In this document: piece after piece, positions 22,807 through 30,919 of the stretch
Position numbering within the stretch: position 1 is the stretch's first letter
Layout of the letters: every line of letters starts with the position of its first letter
NCBI GenBank assembly: GCA_040507985.1
Contig: JBEVNR010000034.1
Coordinates: forward strand, 1-31,027
Origin: JBEVNR01 sp040507985
Lineage (GTDB): Bacteria; Pseudomonadota; Alphaproteobacteria; Rickettsiales; UBA6187
DNA length: 31,027 nt
Direction of reading: 5' to 3'
Translations under genes and position numbers: made by a program
The notes under the pieces: model-generated
Seen by the model: the letters and a program-made list of their open reading frames with translations, nothing else
Told to the model about the DNA's origin: nothing
Databases searched by the model: none

Positions 22807-22866
22807 ATGACCCAAACCACAAACCGACCTGCTCTCCCTCATGAAGGTGAAGCCTATAGCCGTTAG
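22807..22866 (+). pseudogene. Start of an AlpA-like regulator gene cut by IS630
   Basis: ATG at 22807 has AAGGAG 5 bp upstream, partly sequestered in a GCTCC/GGAGC hairpin (22785-22802). It codes for MTQTTNRPALPHEGEA, which resembles the N-terminus of AlpA-type phage regulators, and then runs into the IS630 terminal repeat and stops at TAG. The remainder is not found on the other side of the insertion. Family assignment rests on few residues. Confidence 0.4.
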
Positions 22867-23788
22867 CGAAAGGTTAGCAATTTTGGATGATGGCGGTTTC
22901 GACGGCGGATGTGAGGTCAAGGAATGTGCGCATGATTTTGCGAGCGTCGTTTTTGAGCGGGAACCATTTGTGTTCGATGGGATTGAGATCCGGAGAGTAA
23001 GGAGGGAGAAACAAGAGCTTGCAACCCTCCGCCTCTATCAGCTCCTTGGTTTCGGGTGATTTATGGAAACGGGCGTTATCCATAATGATCGTCATTCCCG
23101 GTTTCAGCGTCGGCAGAAGATGATCTTTAAGCCACGCGTTGAACAGTTTGGAGTCGGCATGGCCTTTGAACCAACATGCCCCCCGTCAGCTTTCCCTCAA
23201 GCAATCCCGAGATGACGCTTATGCGTTCTTTTGACCCGCCGGGCTTCAAGGCGTAGCAGCGTTTTCCTTTCTCGCTCCATCCGTAGGCATAGGCGTCGTC
23301 CGAATCCATGCCCGTCTCGTCTACCCATACGCGCGCCTCCGTCGGAACGCCCTCCAATTCCTTCAGGAATTTTTCGCGCTTGGCCTCGTCACGCTCTTTG
23401 TAGCCGAACGTTCTTTTTTTCGAGTGATTCCCAATTTCTTCAGCTTGCGGCTAAGCGCGAATATGCTTGCCTTCCCTTCCCATGCCTGCGACATCTGCGT
23501 TAGCGTGCTATGGGCGTGCGCCTCGGCGAAGGCCGGAAACTTCTCGTCGTCTTTGATCACGCTCCGATCCCCCGCTTTGTATAACGGCTTCAAGGAGCCC
23601 CTCTCCTTGAGCAGTCCGTCCCAACGGTATACGCACGCGACGCCACATCCTTCGCGCTTTCACCGGAACGGTACGAGTCAACAACACGAATCCGAAGATC
23701 GTCGATATAGGCTTTCGGCATACGTCATCCTAAATACAAACCGTATACAGAAATCAATTCGAAATTGCTAACCTTTCGCTAACGGCTA
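22857..23788 (-). mobile_element. IS630-type insertion sequence, 932 bp
   Basis: The ends are perfect inverted repeats: TAGCCGTTAGCGAAAGG at 22857 and its reverse complement ending at 23788, continuing as AAATTGCTAACC inside; with flanking bases the identity spans 31 bp. A TA dinucleotide duplicated on each side (22855-22856, 23789-23790) fits the TA target of this family. It carries one transposase gene on the minus strand, which is broken. Confidence 0.85.
22874..23721 (-). pseudogene. IS630-family transposase, frameshifted
   Basis: Starting at MPKAYIDDLRIRVVDSYRSG, the coding sequence passes through three frame breaks: a small deletion near 23635, an A7 run at 23414-23420 where a -1 shift restores the frame (KKRTFGYKERD), and one extra A near 23165-23167. 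The DDE domain is recognisable: VWVDETGMD, then TIIMDNARFHKS, then PYSPDLNPIEHKW. The A7 run is a plausible programmed -1 slip site, as used in some IS630 elements, but the other two lesions should inactivate it. Mobility would need a transposase from another copy. Confidence 0.8.
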
Positions 23789-23903
23789 TAGGATCCTGAT
23801 TAATAAGCACTATATAGAAAATACTTAAGTGCCAACTTATACATAATTATAGAATATCTCTACGATTTTTAAATAATTCTCATCATTATAAATAGAACAA
23901 CTC

Positions 23904-25619
23904 ATGGCTGATATTGTATTACCTGTTGTAGGCGGCGTGGTAGGATTTGTCCTCGGCGGCCCCTCTGGCGCTCTGCTTGGCGCAAATATGGAAATGATGG
24001 CAAGCCGTGCCTTCTTTCCAAAAAACCAGCGAGTGCAGTTGCCAACTCAGGAAGGGCCACGTCTGGCCGATTTACGAGCGCAGGTTTCTACCTATGGCAA
24101 TGTGATTCCGCAGGTCTTTGGTACGTTGCGCCTGGCGGGAAATGTCATCTGGTCAACTGATATTAAAGAGGTAAAAACCGAGAAAACGCAAACAACCAGT
24201 GGCGGCGGCGGTAAAGGTGGTGGCGGTAGTGTGACCTCTTCCCAGACCACTATCACTGATGAATATTTCGTTACGATGGCTATTGTTATCTGCGAAGGCC
24301 CTATTGATGAAGTGGTACGGGTATGGGCGGATAGTAAAGTGCTGACCGAGGCACAGCTTTCTTCTGCCCAAGGAAAATACAATGTGCATTTTGGCGACGA
24401 AGAACAGGATGTAGACGACATCATTGCCAAGTATCTCCCTGCTGGAACTATTCCGGCTTATCGTGGCCGTGCCTATGTAGTGATAGAAGATTTTCCGCTG
24501 GCTGCCTTTGGGAATCGTATTCCCAATTTTACATTTGAGGTACGCCGCACGGTAAAATTCAGCCCATCCGTAGAAGACAAGATTAAGGACATGATCCTGA
24601 TTCCTGGCGCGGGTGAATTTGTCTATGGCACAGATATCACCAGCAAGCAGGATGGCGCTACGGCTGGCAGTACATTCGTTGCTACTGGCGGCAAGCAGCT
24701 CGTTAATATGCATAACTACGATGGTATGGCAGATGTGATGCTAGCCATCGACCAAATGTTAAAGATACTCCCAAACCTGGAATGGGTGGCGGTAGTTGTT
24801 ACCTGGTTTGCCACCAGCACTGATGCAGGTGATTGTGAAATAATTCCAAAAGTAGAATTTCAGGGAACAACGTTAGTGTCACCGCAGGATTGGAATGTGG
24901 CAGGCATTGATCGTGCTGGCGCTGAGATGGTGCTTTTCTTTGACGAAGATACACCAACCTATGGCGGTACTCCGTCTGACCATACGGTGGTGCAGATCTG
25001 CGCTGAGCTGAAAAGCCGTGGCCTGAATGTAATGCTCTATCCGATGATTTTCGTTGATACCATTACGCCTGTGCCAAAACCATGGCGCGGCAGGATTACA
25101 CCCGCCAATGCAACAGATGCTAATAATTGGTTCACCAAAACAAACGGTTATAACAACTTCGTCATGCACTATGCCAACTTATTGAGTGGCGAAGTGGATG
25201 CGTTTATCATCGGTTCAGAACTGGTGGGCATGACTGGTTTTACCAATACCACTGGAAACTATCCGGCGGTCAATCAATTGGTAACGCTGGCAGGAAGCGT
25301 AAAATCCGCTATGCCAGGCGCGTTGATTACCTATGCAGCGGATTGGAGCGAATATCACTCTACCGGCGGCTGGTTTAACCTTGACCCGCTGTGGTCCTCC
25401 ACCAGCATTGATTTTGTAGGCATTGACAGTTATTTCCCCATAACTCCTGACTTGCCGCAGATTCAAATTACTCCGGAAGTGATTCAGGAATATTGGGAGA
25501 AAGGCGAAGGCTGGGACTATTTTTATTCGGATTCAGTAAACCGTACAGGACTCACCAATTACACCGACGCCAAGATTGAAAATAAATGTCGGCCGCCTTC
25601 CGGACATATGCTTGTATAG
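23904..25619 (+). pseudogene. Phage/GTA tail protein with GTA-TIM-barrel domain, 3' truncated
   Basis: The 571-aa product begins with a natural N-terminus (VVGGVVGFVLGGPSGALLGAN), a Gly-rich region near 90-105, and from about 325 the glycoside-hydrolase-like TIM barrel of gene-transfer-agent and siphophage tail-tip proteins: AELKSRGLNVMLYPMIF, FIIGSELVGMTGF, YAADWSEYHSTGGW and DFVGIDSYFPITPD. Members are usually 1100-1300 aa. Here similarity ends near YTDAKIENK, followed by nine unrelated residues and a stop at a junction with an inverted repeat. Codon choice differs from the next genes. No other tail genes are present, so it is a stranded fragment. Confidence 0.85.
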
Positions 25620-25635
25620 CGTAATAACTATACAA
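25612..25635. repeat. 8-bp perfect inverted repeat at the tail-gene junction
   Basis: TTGTATAG (25612-25619) and CTATACAA (25628-25635) flank an 8-base spacer, 10 bp before the MuF-like gene start. It covers the stop of the truncated tail gene, so it belongs to the downstream unit and could be its operator or the trace of the recombination. Confidence 0.5.
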
Positions 25636-25645
25636 AACCCATCCG

Positions 25646-26050
25646 ATGGCGCCTATGCACATTACCGAAACCTTCGCCTATCGAAAGGCGTTTATCCAAT
25701 ATCTCCGTAAAGGCACGCCTATTGAAATATCCCTGAAAGCAGCGAAAAGCGAACATCCGACGTCGCATTATATTTGGCGCACAAGCGGCGACGATAAGGT
25801 GCGTCCGTCCCATGCCGCCAATGAAGGCAAAATCTTCGCAGGGGAAGATCCTCCCGAAACCGGGCATCCGGGAGAGGATTACAATTGCCGTTGCATCGCC
25901 GAGCCGTATTATGGGAGTCCCTACGATATTTATGATCCTCCGATAGAGCCTGTTTATCCGGAACGGGTTATTATTCCGTTATTACGCATTCCGCGCCTGA
26001 TTATAGCATGGCGTGCGTGGTCGCAATCCGTAAGGGACAGCCTTAATTAG
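25646..26050 (+). CDS. MuF-like phage head-morphogenesis protein
   Basis: The 134-aa product contains the conserved C-terminal region of Mu gpF-like minor head proteins: SHYIWRTSGDDKVRPSHAAN, EGKIFAGEDPPETGHPGED, then YNCRCIAEPY with the paired cysteines. In phages this domain is sometimes followed by a toxin module carried in with the DNA. The frame ends at TAG (26048-26050), but the same frame stays open for another 78 codons encoding a nuclease-like domain. No portal or capsid gene is next to it. Confidence 0.7.
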   Translation: MAPMHITETFAYRKAFIQYLRKGTPIEISLKAAKSEHPTSHYIWRTSGDDKVRPSHAANEGKIFAGEDPPETGHPGEDYNCRCIAEPYYGSPYDIYDPPIEPVYPERVIIPLLRIPRLIIAWRAWSQSVRDSLN

Positions 26051-26287
26051 CGGTTAAATCCGAATAAATCAGCGATTAAATGGCGAAATCAAATAGAAAA
26101 AGGCAATTGGACGCCGGAAAAAATTACTCGTACAATCCGTTACGGCGAACGGTTTAAAGCAAGGAACGAGAGAACGGGCGGATCGGCGACGCGATACGAA
26201 TTGGAGGGGAATTATGTGGTGCGAGACGACGCCACCGGAAATATTCTTCAGGTAAGCAGACCCGGCCACATGCCGAAACTCTTCTAG
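26051..26287 (+). other. Colicin E5-like ribonuclease domain in frame behind an amber codon
   Basis: These 78 codons continue the MuF-like frame after TAG and have no start codon or ribosome site of their own before the last few residues. The sequence follows colicin E5: IKWRNQIEKGNWTPEKITRT (E5: I-R-G-Q-M-x-E-R-G-W-T-x-x-D-I), then SATRYELEGNYVVRDDATGN and ILQVS. Colicin E5 cuts the anticodons of queuosine-type tRNAs (Tyr, His, Asn, Asp). Expression would need amber read-through or suppression, or the toxin is already inactivated. The immunity candidate follows after 13 bp. Confidence 0.65.
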
Positions 26288-26300
26288 CAAAGGAATGATA

Positions 26301-26534
26301 ATGAAAAATGACATCGAAACAATTTATGTTCAACTTTTACATGAGGACGTGACCACGGCAAGACCTGCGCCGGCAGAACGCGTCGGCAAACAAACGTATA
26401 CGATACTTTTGCCGGAGGATTACGATCCCGAAGACGAGGAATGGCAATTTTTGCCCGGCGATACGGTGCGCTGCGAGCGAACGCATTGGAACGAAAAAGG
26501 CGCCATTAACCTAGCCATAGAAAAAATAATATAA
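26301..26534 (+). CDS. Small acidic protein, candidate immunity to the E5-like toxin
   Basis: The 77-aa protein contains IYVQLLHEDVTTARPAPAER and DYDPEDEEWQFLPGDTVRCE, a pattern of a small all-beta protein that recurs next to contact-dependent and phage-borne toxin genes. It is not like the classical E5 immunity protein. AAAGGA lies 6 bp before the ATG at 26301, so this start is preferred to the ATG at 26295, which touches the box. Acidic composition and position directly behind a nuclease domain support an immunity role; this is inferred. Confidence 0.6.
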   Translation: MKNDIETIYVQLLHEDVTTARPAPAERVGKQTYTILLPEDYDPEDEEWQFLPGDTVRCERTHWNEKGAINLAIEKII

Positions 26535-26535
26535 C

Positions 26536-26811
26536 ATGGCAATGGAATTTACCGCCGCCCACATTAATGCGCTGCTTGCGCAAGAAGACGTGGAAGGCTT
26601 CATTGAAGCGGGCGCGCCCATAGACGAATATATTGACGAGGCCGCGCAAATAGCCGCCGCTCTTTTATTGCTTCATCGCAACGAATTGACGGACGAAATC
26701 ATGCTATCAACGCTTAGCCTGATATGGATGAGGAGTTTTGAGTTGTCGGAACATGACATGGCGCTGCGATTGCCTGCGTTAGAGCGCATAGCCGTAAAAA
26801 TAATCGCGTAA
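26536..26811 (+). CDS. Hypothetical helical protein following the immunity candidate
   Basis: This 91-aa protein is mostly helical and acidic (INALLAQEDVEGFIEAGAPI, DEYIDEAAQI), without a recognised motif. It starts one base after the previous stop, so both are probably cotranslated. It may be a second immunity protein for a related toxin, as such genes often occur in arrays, or an unrelated passenger. Confidence 0.5.
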   Translation: MAMEFTAAHINALLAQEDVEGFIEAGAPIDEYIDEAAQIAAALLLLHRNELTDEIMLSTLSLIWMRSFELSEHDMALRLPALERIAVKIIA

Positions 26812-26911
26812 CGGAAATGGTTCGGCGGTAATTCGGTTTTTGTTTACTCAGCGTCATTTTAACGTATGATGCTATGTGTCGTATCGTTCTATTAAAGCGC
26901 AACCGATATTT

Positions 26912-27820
26912 ATGGGTAATTTTAGGTTTATAGACTTGTTCGCCGGCATAGGCGGTTTTCATCTGGCCGCAAGCGATAACGGCGGCACGTGCGTTTTCGC
27001 TAGCGAAATAGATTCCGAAGCAAAAAAAGCCTATGCTGAAAATTACGGCATTGAGCCGGCCGGGGACATAACTCAAATAGCCGCCTCCGATATTCCCGAC
27101 CATGACATGTTATGCGCCGGATTTCCTTGCCAGCCCTTTAGCATCATAGGAAACAGATTAGGATTTGACGACATACGCGGCACTCTTTTTTTTGAAATCG
27201 CTCGCATCATCGAACAAAAAAAACCGCCTATGCTTATTTTGGAGAATGTTAAACAGCTTGCCGGGCACGATAAAAAGCGCACGATCGCTAAAATTATTGA
27301 AACGCTGGCCAGGCTTGGTTATAAAACGCATTGGAAAGTATTGAACGCATTAGATTGCGGACTTCCCCAAAAGCGCGAGCGTACCGTTATCGTAGGATTT
27401 TTAGATCATAAAGCGGAATTTTCGTGGCCACAAAAAAATCCGGAATATATGCCGTTGGCTAATATTTTAGAAAAAAACGCCGATTCAAAACACTATGCCA
27501 GCGATTCCATTACGCTAAAAAGAAAAGAGCGCCACACGTCAAATTATGCGATAGCGATTTGGCACGAAAATAAAAGCGGCAACGTTTCCAGCCATCCCTA
27601 TTCGTGCGCCCTACGTGCCGGAGCGTCGTATAATTATTTGTTGGTGAACGGGGAGAGACGCTTGACGCCAAGGGAAATGCTGCGCTTACAAGGCTTCCCG
27701 GAAAGCTTTAAAGTCGTGTGCTCGGATATGCAGACGCGGAAACAAGCGGGAAATGCGGTGCCCGTACCCATGGTGCGCGACGTTATTAAAGAGGTTTTAC
27801 GTGCAAACTCCAAGGCTTAG
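26912..27820 (+). CDS. DNA (cytosine-5-)-methyltransferase
   Basis: The 302-aa protein contains the ordered motifs of C5-methyltransferases: I FIDLFAGIGGF (6-16), IV with catalytic Cys73 in AGFPCQPFS, VI LENV (110-113), VIII QKRERTVIVGF, IX RRLTPREMLRLQGFPESF and X QAGNAVPVPM. The target-recognition region between VIII and IX is short (about 100 residues). A GTG at 26876 would extend it by 12 residues; the ATG at 26912, just before motif I, is preferred. It overlaps the following nuclease gene by 20 bp, which defines a type II restriction-modification pair. The recognition site cannot be predicted. Confidence 0.93.
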   Translation: MGNFRFIDLFAGIGGFHLAASDNGGTCVFASEIDSEAKKAYAENYGIEPAGDITQIAASDIPDHDMLCAGFPCQPFSIIGNRLGFDDIRGTLFFEIARIIEQKKPPMLILENVKQLAGHDKKRTIAKIIETLARLGYKTHWKVLNALDCGLPQKRERTVIVGFLDHKAEFSWPQKNPEYMPLANILEKNADSKHYASDSITLKRKERHTSNYAIAIWHENKSGNVSSHPYSCALRAGASYNYLLVNGERRLTPREMLRLQGFPESFKVVCSDMQTRKQAGNAVPVPMVRDVIKEVLRANSKA

Positions 27821-28533
27821 GGACGCGGGCAAAAGAAAAAGCAAAGACCTTTATCCCATAGGGCATTTTACGTCGGACATAATTTGTAAGATAAGCAAAT
27901 GGATAGTATACGGTTTTGCGGTGGGCAAGCCTGATATCGGCGGTGAGGATTGGGGGGATATTTTTGCTAAATCCATTGAGGGATTGCATCTATCCAGTCC
28001 GTTAGGTTTGGCCGACGTGGTGTCGGAGGGACAAGCGTGGTCGGTAAAAAGCGTTAAAGCCAACAAGCCTCATGAATGCAAGCAAATTAGGGTTATATCC
28101 GGTCGTAACTCTCCCGATTATTCCTATGGAATCCAAAACCCTCATGACGACCCCCAAAAAACCGGAACCGCCGTACTGGACATATGGAACGAAAGGGTCA
28201 ATATCGCGTTAGATAATTATGATTCCTTGCGTTCTGTAGTTTTGATTAGAGATATCAATTCATTTAAATTTAGTCTTTGAAACAGAAATTAATAGATTTC
28301 CCACAAACGAATATATATGGAAAGTCAATAAAAACGGAGTTTTAGAAGGCTTTGACAGAACGACGAATTCCCATAAATTTACGTGGCAACCTTCCGGCTC
28401 TCAATTTACTATTAAGTATGATGTCTTGTCTTCCGCCACGCGTTTTGCCATAAAAAGGCCTCCCGTTTTGGATTTTGAGCAAACGATACAACAAATAGGC
28501 TTTTGTGACGACTGGGTTTCAATCGAAAAATGA
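27801..28533 (+). pseudogene. Type II restriction endonuclease partner, frameshifted
   Basis: The GTG at 27801 has GAGG 6 bp upstream and lies inside the methyltransferase end. The first frame gives about 160 residues including GLADVVSEGQAWSVKSVKA, a possible PD-(D/E)xK nuclease core (Asp, then a strand ending S-V-K), and stops at 28278. A second frame continues without gap from ETEINRFPTNEYIWKVNKNG to FCDDWVSIEK and stops at 28533. The two halves make one roughly 244-aa protein broken by one indel near 28275 (in a TTTAGTCTTTG context). With the nuclease broken, the methyltransferase would be left as an orphan modifier. Confidence 0.7.
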
Positions 28534-28592
28534 TTTGTATGATTCGTTATTTTCTCTTTTAAAGCCATGATTGAAGACGTCCGGAACGACAA

Positions 28593-28841
28593 ATGCACCG
28601 ACGCAGAGAGATTGAAGCGCTGCTCGACGCCTACGCCCATACGGTAAAGCGCATGGCCGCCACGCAGGCACGCAAGTCTTGGTATGAGTTGGAGGATTTC
28701 GCCCTGACCAAAAAGATGGGAATTAACCGCTTCATCCTGACGCCGGAGCGCCGCACCGTCGCCGGACAGGAACAATGGTGGGGAACCTTCGAATACGGCC
28801 AGAAGAAGCTCAAGGTAATTGCTACGCTGGAGCGGGATTAA
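28593..28841 (+). CDS. Hypothetical protein, 82 aa
   Basis: The protein begins MHRRREIEALLDAYAHTVKR and ends in a beta-rich half with WWGTFEYGQKKLKVIATLER. I do not know the family. The host-like codon use and complete frame argue that it is real. It converges with the COG2958-like gene and overlaps its end by 4 bp. Confidence 0.5.
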   Translation: MHRRREIEALLDAYAHTVKRMAATQARKSWYELEDFALTKKMGINRFILTPERRTVAGQEQWWGTFEYGQKKLKVIATLERD

Positions 28842-29789
28842 TCCTCAACCACATCCCAATCAGAGGTCTTGGTCTTACCCGTTTGGTAGAAGGAGGTGAC
28901 TTCTTCAATGAAATCCTTGAAATCCCGATTTTCTTCGATGAGACGATTTGCAGTATCCCAATCAATCTCAGGATGCTCCTCAGCTGGAATGAGCACCTGA
29001 CTTTCTGTCGGCGATTTGGGGTCGAGCAAAATAAAACCTATACCGTGCAAGCCAGATAAAATCTGTAGTTCGCGCTTCGTATCCGAACCCTCCAGCTCCA
29101 ACGCAACCAGATAACCGCAATTCGCCCATGAGGAATTTGATACCGCCTGGAAGAATGCCTGACGCACATTGGAGCGGTTAATGAGCAGCTTCACTTCAAA
29201 TGACCAAGAGCTTGGTCTTTTTGTCAGCATGCTGCTTAACGCATTCCTTGATACGCTGATCCCACTCAGCCGTAAGATCTTCCATGGCAACAAGATCAGG
29301 GTAGAGCCATTTATTGCCATTAGCACCACGGCTGTTAGATGAGCGCTTTTCATCAATCCGCTTGCTGTAAATTCCGTATTCCGCCCATAGGAAGCTTGAG
29401 AGCATGGGATAGAGGTCGTGTTCAGAATATCGCGTCGCATCACGCTCTACGGAGCCTGCAATCGGAAGCTCAGATTCCGCTTCCTCTATTTCAGCCTGAT
29501 CCGTCCGGTTGGTGTAGTAATATTTCCTTGGCCGCTCCTCTGTAGTTTTTAACTGAGGGTTCCGGCGCTGCATGCGCTGACGTCTTGCACCAATCTCCGC
29601 GATAATCTGCTGCACGAGAGCATGATCATCCTCAAGCGTATTCGTCGTAGCCTTGCTGCGCTCACGCTTTGCCGCGCATTCTTCCGGATATGTGCGGAAT
29701 ACCCACTCGGCTATCTCACGCGCAGTAAATTTCTGCCCCTGATTCCGGCTAAGGAACTCAACGATTTTCTTACTTAAATCCAACTTCAC
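28838..29789 (-). pseudogene. COG2958/HrgA-like restriction-associated protein, frameshifted
   Basis: The first frame (29789 to 29196) has an N-terminal winged helix (KKIVEFLSRNQGQKFTAREI) and AESELPIAGSVERDATRYSE, then EHDLYPMLSSFLWAEYGIY. The second frame continues with WSFEVKLLINRSNVRQAFFQ, AVSNSSWANCGYLVALEL and LHGIGFILLD to the end. Together they form one protein of about 317 aa, the family's usual size, interrupted by one extra base near 29211 (AAG CTC T TGG). HrgA-type genes are found beside restriction systems, which matches the pair upstream. The biochemical role is uncertain. Confidence 0.75.
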
Positions 29790-29866
29790 AGTTCTTGCTT
29801 TTTTAGATTTTCAACAATCGCAATCCTATCAACTTACTGGAAAATAACAACAGGAAGCAAACATTT

Positions 29867-30307
29867 ATGCGCCACATCACCCAACATGGAATCAACCTCA
29901 TCAAACGCTTTGAAGGCTTTGAGCCTCGAATCTACCTCGATGCCGCTGGCCTGCCAACCATAGGTTACGGCCACCTCCTGCGCCCGGGCGAAGCCGAAAT
30001 GTTCGTCAACGGCATCAGCGAGGCTGCAGGCGAGGCATTGCTCATCAAAGACGTGCTGCTGGCAGAACAGGCAGTTCTGCGACTTATCACCGTACCGCTG
30101 ACCGATGGACAATTTGACGCGCTGGTTTCCTTCACCTTCAATCTGGGCGGCGGCGCTCTCCAGCGATCCACACTCCGCCGCAAGGTAAACCGCGAAGAAC
30201 ACGATGCCGTCCCACCAGAATTCCTCCGCTGGGTCTGGGCTGGAGGAAAAAAGCTGCGCGGGCTGGTCAGACGGCGCGAGGCGGAGGCTGCTTTTTACTT
30301 GAATTAG
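29867..30307 (+). CDS. Phage lysozyme (GH24 endolysin)
   Basis: This 146-aa muramidase cuts peptidoglycan for phage lysis. The catalytic triad region is intact: IKRFEGFEPRIYLDAAG, then PTIGYGHLL, giving Glu, Asp and Thr in the T4-lysozyme order. A helix with DALVSFTFNLGGGAL follows, typical of the family. There is no signal or anchor sequence, so it would need a holin; none is seen nearby. AGGAAG lies 9 bp before the ATG. The rest of the lysis module is missing. Confidence 0.92.
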   Translation: MRHITQHGINLIKRFEGFEPRIYLDAAGLPTIGYGHLLRPGEAEMFVNGISEAAGEALLIKDVLLAEQAVLRLITVPLTDGQFDALVSFTFNLGGGALQRSTLRRKVNREEHDAVPPEFLRWVWAGGKKLRGLVRRREAEAAFYLN

Positions 30308-30906
30308 TCCTGCCGTCCTGCACGAGTCTGACTTCGTAAGGCTTCTATGGCCGCTTCGATTGCTTTGGCATCAGGCTGAGATAAGCCCCATTCTTTCCAG
30401 AAATCTCTTGTAGCACTATTCGGCGCAATCTTTGGTTGATCTAATTTTATTCTTGTAGGCAAAAGAACTGCATCCCCAAGGAGAATTGCCTCCCCAGATT
30501 CCAACAATGGCAAATAATCGGTGAGACCAGACAAGGAGTCTGGAACTAGCCGCTTAATGACTCCTTGGTCTGTTTCATTGGTCAGGCGCAATGCCAGAAA
30601 ATTGTTGCATTGGCTAAGGATTGTACGACTTACGTCTGATGGCCTTTGGCTTACCACAACGATTGAAAAACCATATTTCCTTCCTTCTTTTGCGATTCTT
30701 TCAAAAGAGCCCAGCGCCTGCCTCTGTACGGCATCTGCATCATCCCTAACCGGTAAATACAGATGTGCCTCATCACATAATAAGCTGACTGGAGTTCTCT
30801 GATCAGCAGACATCCAGAACTGCACGTCATAGAGCAATCGCGCTAAAGTGCCAGTAACCACAGGCAAGACATCAGTTGGCACTTCTGAGAAATCGATAGG
30901 CTCTAG
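30304..30906 (-). pseudogene. HerA-like ATPase, C-terminal part; 5' end lost to an IS
   Basis: The frame encodes the C-terminal third of a HerA/FtsK-type ATPase: LEPIDFSEVPTDVLPVV, the Walker B region VSLLCDEAHLYLP, GFSIVVVSQRPSDVSRTILS (sensor and Arg finger region) and QCNNFLALRLTNETDQGVIK. HerA proteins are normally 500-600 aa and pump or translocate DNA together with a NurA/Sir2-type partner, often in defence loci. Here the Walker A half is absent: upstream sequence switches to the end of a transposase near 30906-30920 and has an in-frame TAG beyond. A GTG at 30882 could start a fragment, but it would lack ATP binding. Confidence 0.8.
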
Positions 30907-30919
30907 ACTAGCGCCATGA

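Noticed and set aside
26714..27103. 129-codon minus frame across the methyltransferase start
   Set aside because: It is antisense to motif I of the methyltransferase and to the preceding gene.
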